DNA of 6,074 nucleotides. It comes from an uncultured Fibrobacterota bacterium. GTDB lineage: Bacteria; Fibrobacterota; Chitinivibrionia; Chitinivibrionales; CAIOZP01. The notes beneath the pieces are model-generated. The model saw nothing but the letters and a program-made list of their open reading frames with translations. It made no database searches and was not told where the DNA came from. Shown here piece after piece: positions 3,929-6,074 of this stretch (position 1 is the first letter of the stretch; every line of letters begins with the position of its first letter). A program made the position numbers and the translations under genes. The DNA lies in assembly GCA_903862805.1 (NCBI GenBank), contig CAIOZP010000747.1, forward strand, positions 1-6,074. Direction: 5' to 3'.

Positions 3929-6074
3929 TCAGAAGCTTTTCACTGCCAAGCCCTGACGTATGCTTTTCGATCCGTATCCATCGCCGATGTTGAAGGTCAT
4001 CTGCATGATGTAGATGCCGCCGGTAACGGCACGGCCGCTAAGATTTCGTCCGTCCCAGAAGGTGTACATCGCGGTTTTGGTTGTTGAAGACAGTGGCGGG
4101 CCGATAGTTGAGAGGCGCACCTGAAAGTGTGGGTCTGTTCCGTTGAACCCGTCGAGTTTTGCGATGATATTGCCGAGCGCGTCGTATATGACCGACTTGA
4201 CCGTCGCCTTCGATGCGTCGATCTGGGTTCCGGGAATCACGTTGCTCAGCTGGGTAATGATCACCGTTCCGGATTGAACCGTTGTCTGCGAAGAGAGGCC
4301 GTTGTACGCTCCGGAACTGTTGATAAGCAGGCTGTTGATAATGGCAATGAGTGTGTCGTTGGTTTTACCGGGAACAACCGGCCCGACAACTCTTATTGTG
4401 AAGACGTATGGACGCGGCTTGACCTGGAGCGGGATCTTGCGGCTTTCAGGACCAGCTATGTCTGGCGCACCATTGAATCCATAGAGTGCTCCGGTGAATT
4501 TGTATCCGAGTGAATCGGTTGTCGCCGGTGTTGAGGTCGCGGGATTCAGGCTGGCGACATAGAATTTCACTGTTTTGCCACCGGTCTGCGTGCTGTCCGG
4601 AGCCATTGTGAACTCGTAGGTTCCGCCGCTTTTCATCGTGACGGTGAATGGCGTCTGCGAAATTCCGGCTCTGACATCGTCGGAGAACGTCACGATAAGC
4701 GTGTCGATCCCGCCGTCTTCGGCCGATGGCGTGTAAACTGCCGAGACAAGAACCGGTCCGATGCTGTCGTACATGGTGATTCCGCCGGACGGATATTTGT
4801 TGCCATAAGTCCATGCGGCGACGAGCGGCTGGAAGGATGTTCCGATTGCCGGATCGTAAGCAAAAGGTTTGGACAGAAGCGGAACGATAATCCGGCAGGT
4901 CGTGGTGTCATTGTTGAACCATGCGTAGGAACCGGCGGCGAGCGAGACTTTTGTTCCGCGTCCGAATGGATCCATTAGACTTATGCTGTCTGGAAGAAGC
5001 GAGGTCGCCGAATCAACTATGAGCACCGCTGTATCAATTGCACCGTCGCCATCTCCGTCGCGGTACCAGCCGTAAAGTACTCCGGAACCGGTGCGTATCA
5101 CGGTTACGCCAATCGTTTTGGTATTCGTTCCCAAAGTGATCGTGAGCGTTCCGCTGCCAGCGGTCGAGGCGTAGAGCGAGTCCGTCGCTGCCGGGCCTGC
5201 TGAAAGCGAAAGCAGGCTGCTCGACCACGACGCTGGAACGTCTTCCCATGTCGCAAGGTCAGCGCGCCAGCCCTGAGCCGTCACGTTGGTGTCGGTGCGG
5301 GCATTGATCACAAGGTTGTCGATTCTGGTTGTTACACCGCCATTTTTGACGACGAACCGGATGGAATCGTAAACGACACTGACGATAACAGCAAGCGAAT
5401 CGGATGAGACAGCGAGTCCTGCCTGTGTCGCGCTGACGTGTGCCGTTCCGGAAGGACCGGCTTTGGAAAAATCCTCTTCCCAAGCACTGGCTGCAGTAAG
5501 CGGGATCGCAAGGATTCCGGCGTTGTCGTATGCCGACCATGTTGCAGTTGGAGCCTGCTGACAGAAGTTTCCATATTGATCGCGCAGGACGGCGAAGGCT
5601 TTGCCACTTGTTACACCGCTGCCGATCAGCACGGTATCGAGCGGATTCTGATTCTGCAGAATAGCCTTCGTGCTGGTGGCAGGATCAGGAACGGATGGTT
5701 CGATGCAGATCCGTGAAGGATTGCCTGGCGTAATTACGACCGGAACGATCTTGGTTACAACCGCTCCGTTGTTTTTGACCGTCACAAGCACGTTAACCGT
5801 ATCATAGGCTTTGGTGGATGTAACCTTGAACACATCGACCGCGCTCATCGAGTCGGTTCCACCTATGACTTTCCAGGACATTGAATCGACGAGATCGGTG
5901 CGCATACCGCCTGTGTCGTCGAATGCGACGGCATTCATGGTCGCCGTGTCACCAGCCTGAATTGTAGAAGCCGGGCCGACCGTGACCAAAAGGCTGTCAA
6001 CTGCGGCGGTCATGAGGTTCGTGGTGATTTGGCACTGAGATCCGGCGGTGTGCCTCTCGCAGAAAAAGAAGGTC
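3929..6074 (-). CDS. Large secreted Ig-like multidomain protein with FlgD-like C-terminal domain (5' end missing)
   Basis: The last 714 residues are present. The frame is open to the window edge (20 codons before the ATG at 6013), and that ATG sits mid-domain (TTNLMTAAVDSLLVTV), so it is not the start. Rough order, numbered from the window edge: end of one bacterial Ig-like domain and a second (about 25-120, VDSLLVTV...GDTATMNAVAFDD); another (about 150-232) with LRDQYGNFCQQAPTATWSAYDN, like invasin/Big-type repeats; a third (about 235-325); a segment with DGDGDGAID (339-347), a calcium-loop-like DxDxDG; a DSIGPVLVSAVY...DTLIVTFSDDV domain (about 436-530) resembling bacterial SwmB/Ig-like modules; and a C-terminal domain (about 625-714) with VIYDALGNIIAKL, WDGRNLSGRAVTGGIYIMQM and the end GLAVKSF. 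The last matches FlgD-Ig/T9SS-type C-terminal domains of exported proteins. Thr/Ser/Asp-rich, no enzymatic motif in the visible part; probably surface-attached or secreted. Any catalytic or binding domain would be upstream, unseen. Function unknown. Confidence 0.9.
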   Translation of the reverse strand, partial: TFFFCERHTAGSQCQITTNLMTAAVDSLLVTVGPASTIQAGDTATMNAVAFDDTGGMRTDLVDSMSWKVIGGTDSMSAVDVFKVTSTKAYDTVNVLVTVKNNGAVVTKIVPVVITPGNPSRICIEPSVPDPATSTKAILQNQNPLDTVLIGSGVTSGKAFAVLRDQYGNFCQQAPTATWSAYDNAGILAIPLTAASAWEEDFSKAGPSGTAHVSATQAGLAVSSDSLAVIVSVVYDSIRFVVKNGGVTTRIDNLVINARTDTNVTAQGWRADLATWEDVPASWSSSLLSLSAGPAATDSLYASTAGSGTLTITLGTNTKTIGVTVIRTGSGVLYGWYRDGDGDGAIDTAVLIVDSATSLLPDSISLMDPFGRGTKVSLAAGSYAWFNNDTTTCRIIVPLLSKPFAYDPAIGTSFQPLVAAWTYGNKYPSGGITMYDSIGPVLVSAVYTPSAEDGGIDTLIVTFSDDVRAGISQTPFTVTMKSGGTYEFTMAPDSTQTGGKTVKFYVASLNPATSTPATTDSLGYKFTGALYGFNGAPDIAGPESRKIPLQVKPRPYVFTIRVVGPVVPGKTNDTLIAIINSLLINSSGAYNGLSSQTTVQSGTVIITQLSNVIPGTQIDASKATVKSVIYDALGNIIAKLDGFNGTDPHFQVRLSTIGPPLSSTTKTAMYTFWDGRNLSGRAVTGGIYIMQMTFNIGDGYGSKSIRQGLAVKSF

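Noticed and set aside
6011..6013. ATG at 6013 as the start of the large secreted protein
   Set aside because: The frame is open upstream to the window edge, there is no signal peptide after this ATG, and it falls inside an Ig-like strand pattern.

Overview
The window reads as a short piece of a bacterial chromosome or metagenomic contig of moderate GC. It is coding almost throughout and has no RNA genes, mobile elements or CRISPR arrays that I can see. Taxonomy is uncertain. Clear Shine-Dalgarno sites precede htrA and the small membrane protein. The large secreted protein on the right ends in a FlgD-like/T9SS-like C-terminal domain and carries 'YDSIGPV...DTLIVTFSDDV' segments. Together these remind me of Fibrobacterota/Chitinivibrionia or a related FCB-group bacterium. 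That is recall, not a search result.

Left part (1-1057). The 5' third of a methylmalonyl-CoA mutase catalytic subunit gene runs leftward out of the window. Only 32 bp away, a rightward ORF encodes the N-terminal half of a membrane-anchored OmpH/Skp-like protein that loses its family resemblance around position 755 and looks truncated. A well-initiated gene for a 68-residue, three-helix membrane protein follows. Its stop codon directly abuts the stop codon of the convergent hemW.

Middle (1058-3911, leftward). A two-gene operon, htrA-hemW, is joined by a 4-bp ATGA overlap. htrA encodes a complete periplasmic Do-type serine protease (Ser/His/Asp triad, two PDZ domains). hemW encodes a radical-SAM heme chaperone. 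The htrA leader is the most interesting non-coding sequence here. It can fold into a long hairpin whose lower stem pairs the whole Shine-Dalgarno sequence, an architecture expected of an RNA thermometer or other translational switch on a stress protease. A perfect 13-bp inverted repeat separates this operon from the upstream gene.

Right part (3929-6074, leftward). This holds the C-terminal ~714 residues of a large secreted, Ig-like multidomain protein with a calcium-loop-like DxDxDG motif and a FlgD-like C-terminal domain. Its 5' end lies beyond the window.

I found no clearly new multi-gene system. The candidates worth checking are the htrA leader structure, the broken OmpH-like gene and possible junction on the left, and an Asn at a usually basic position of the mutase.
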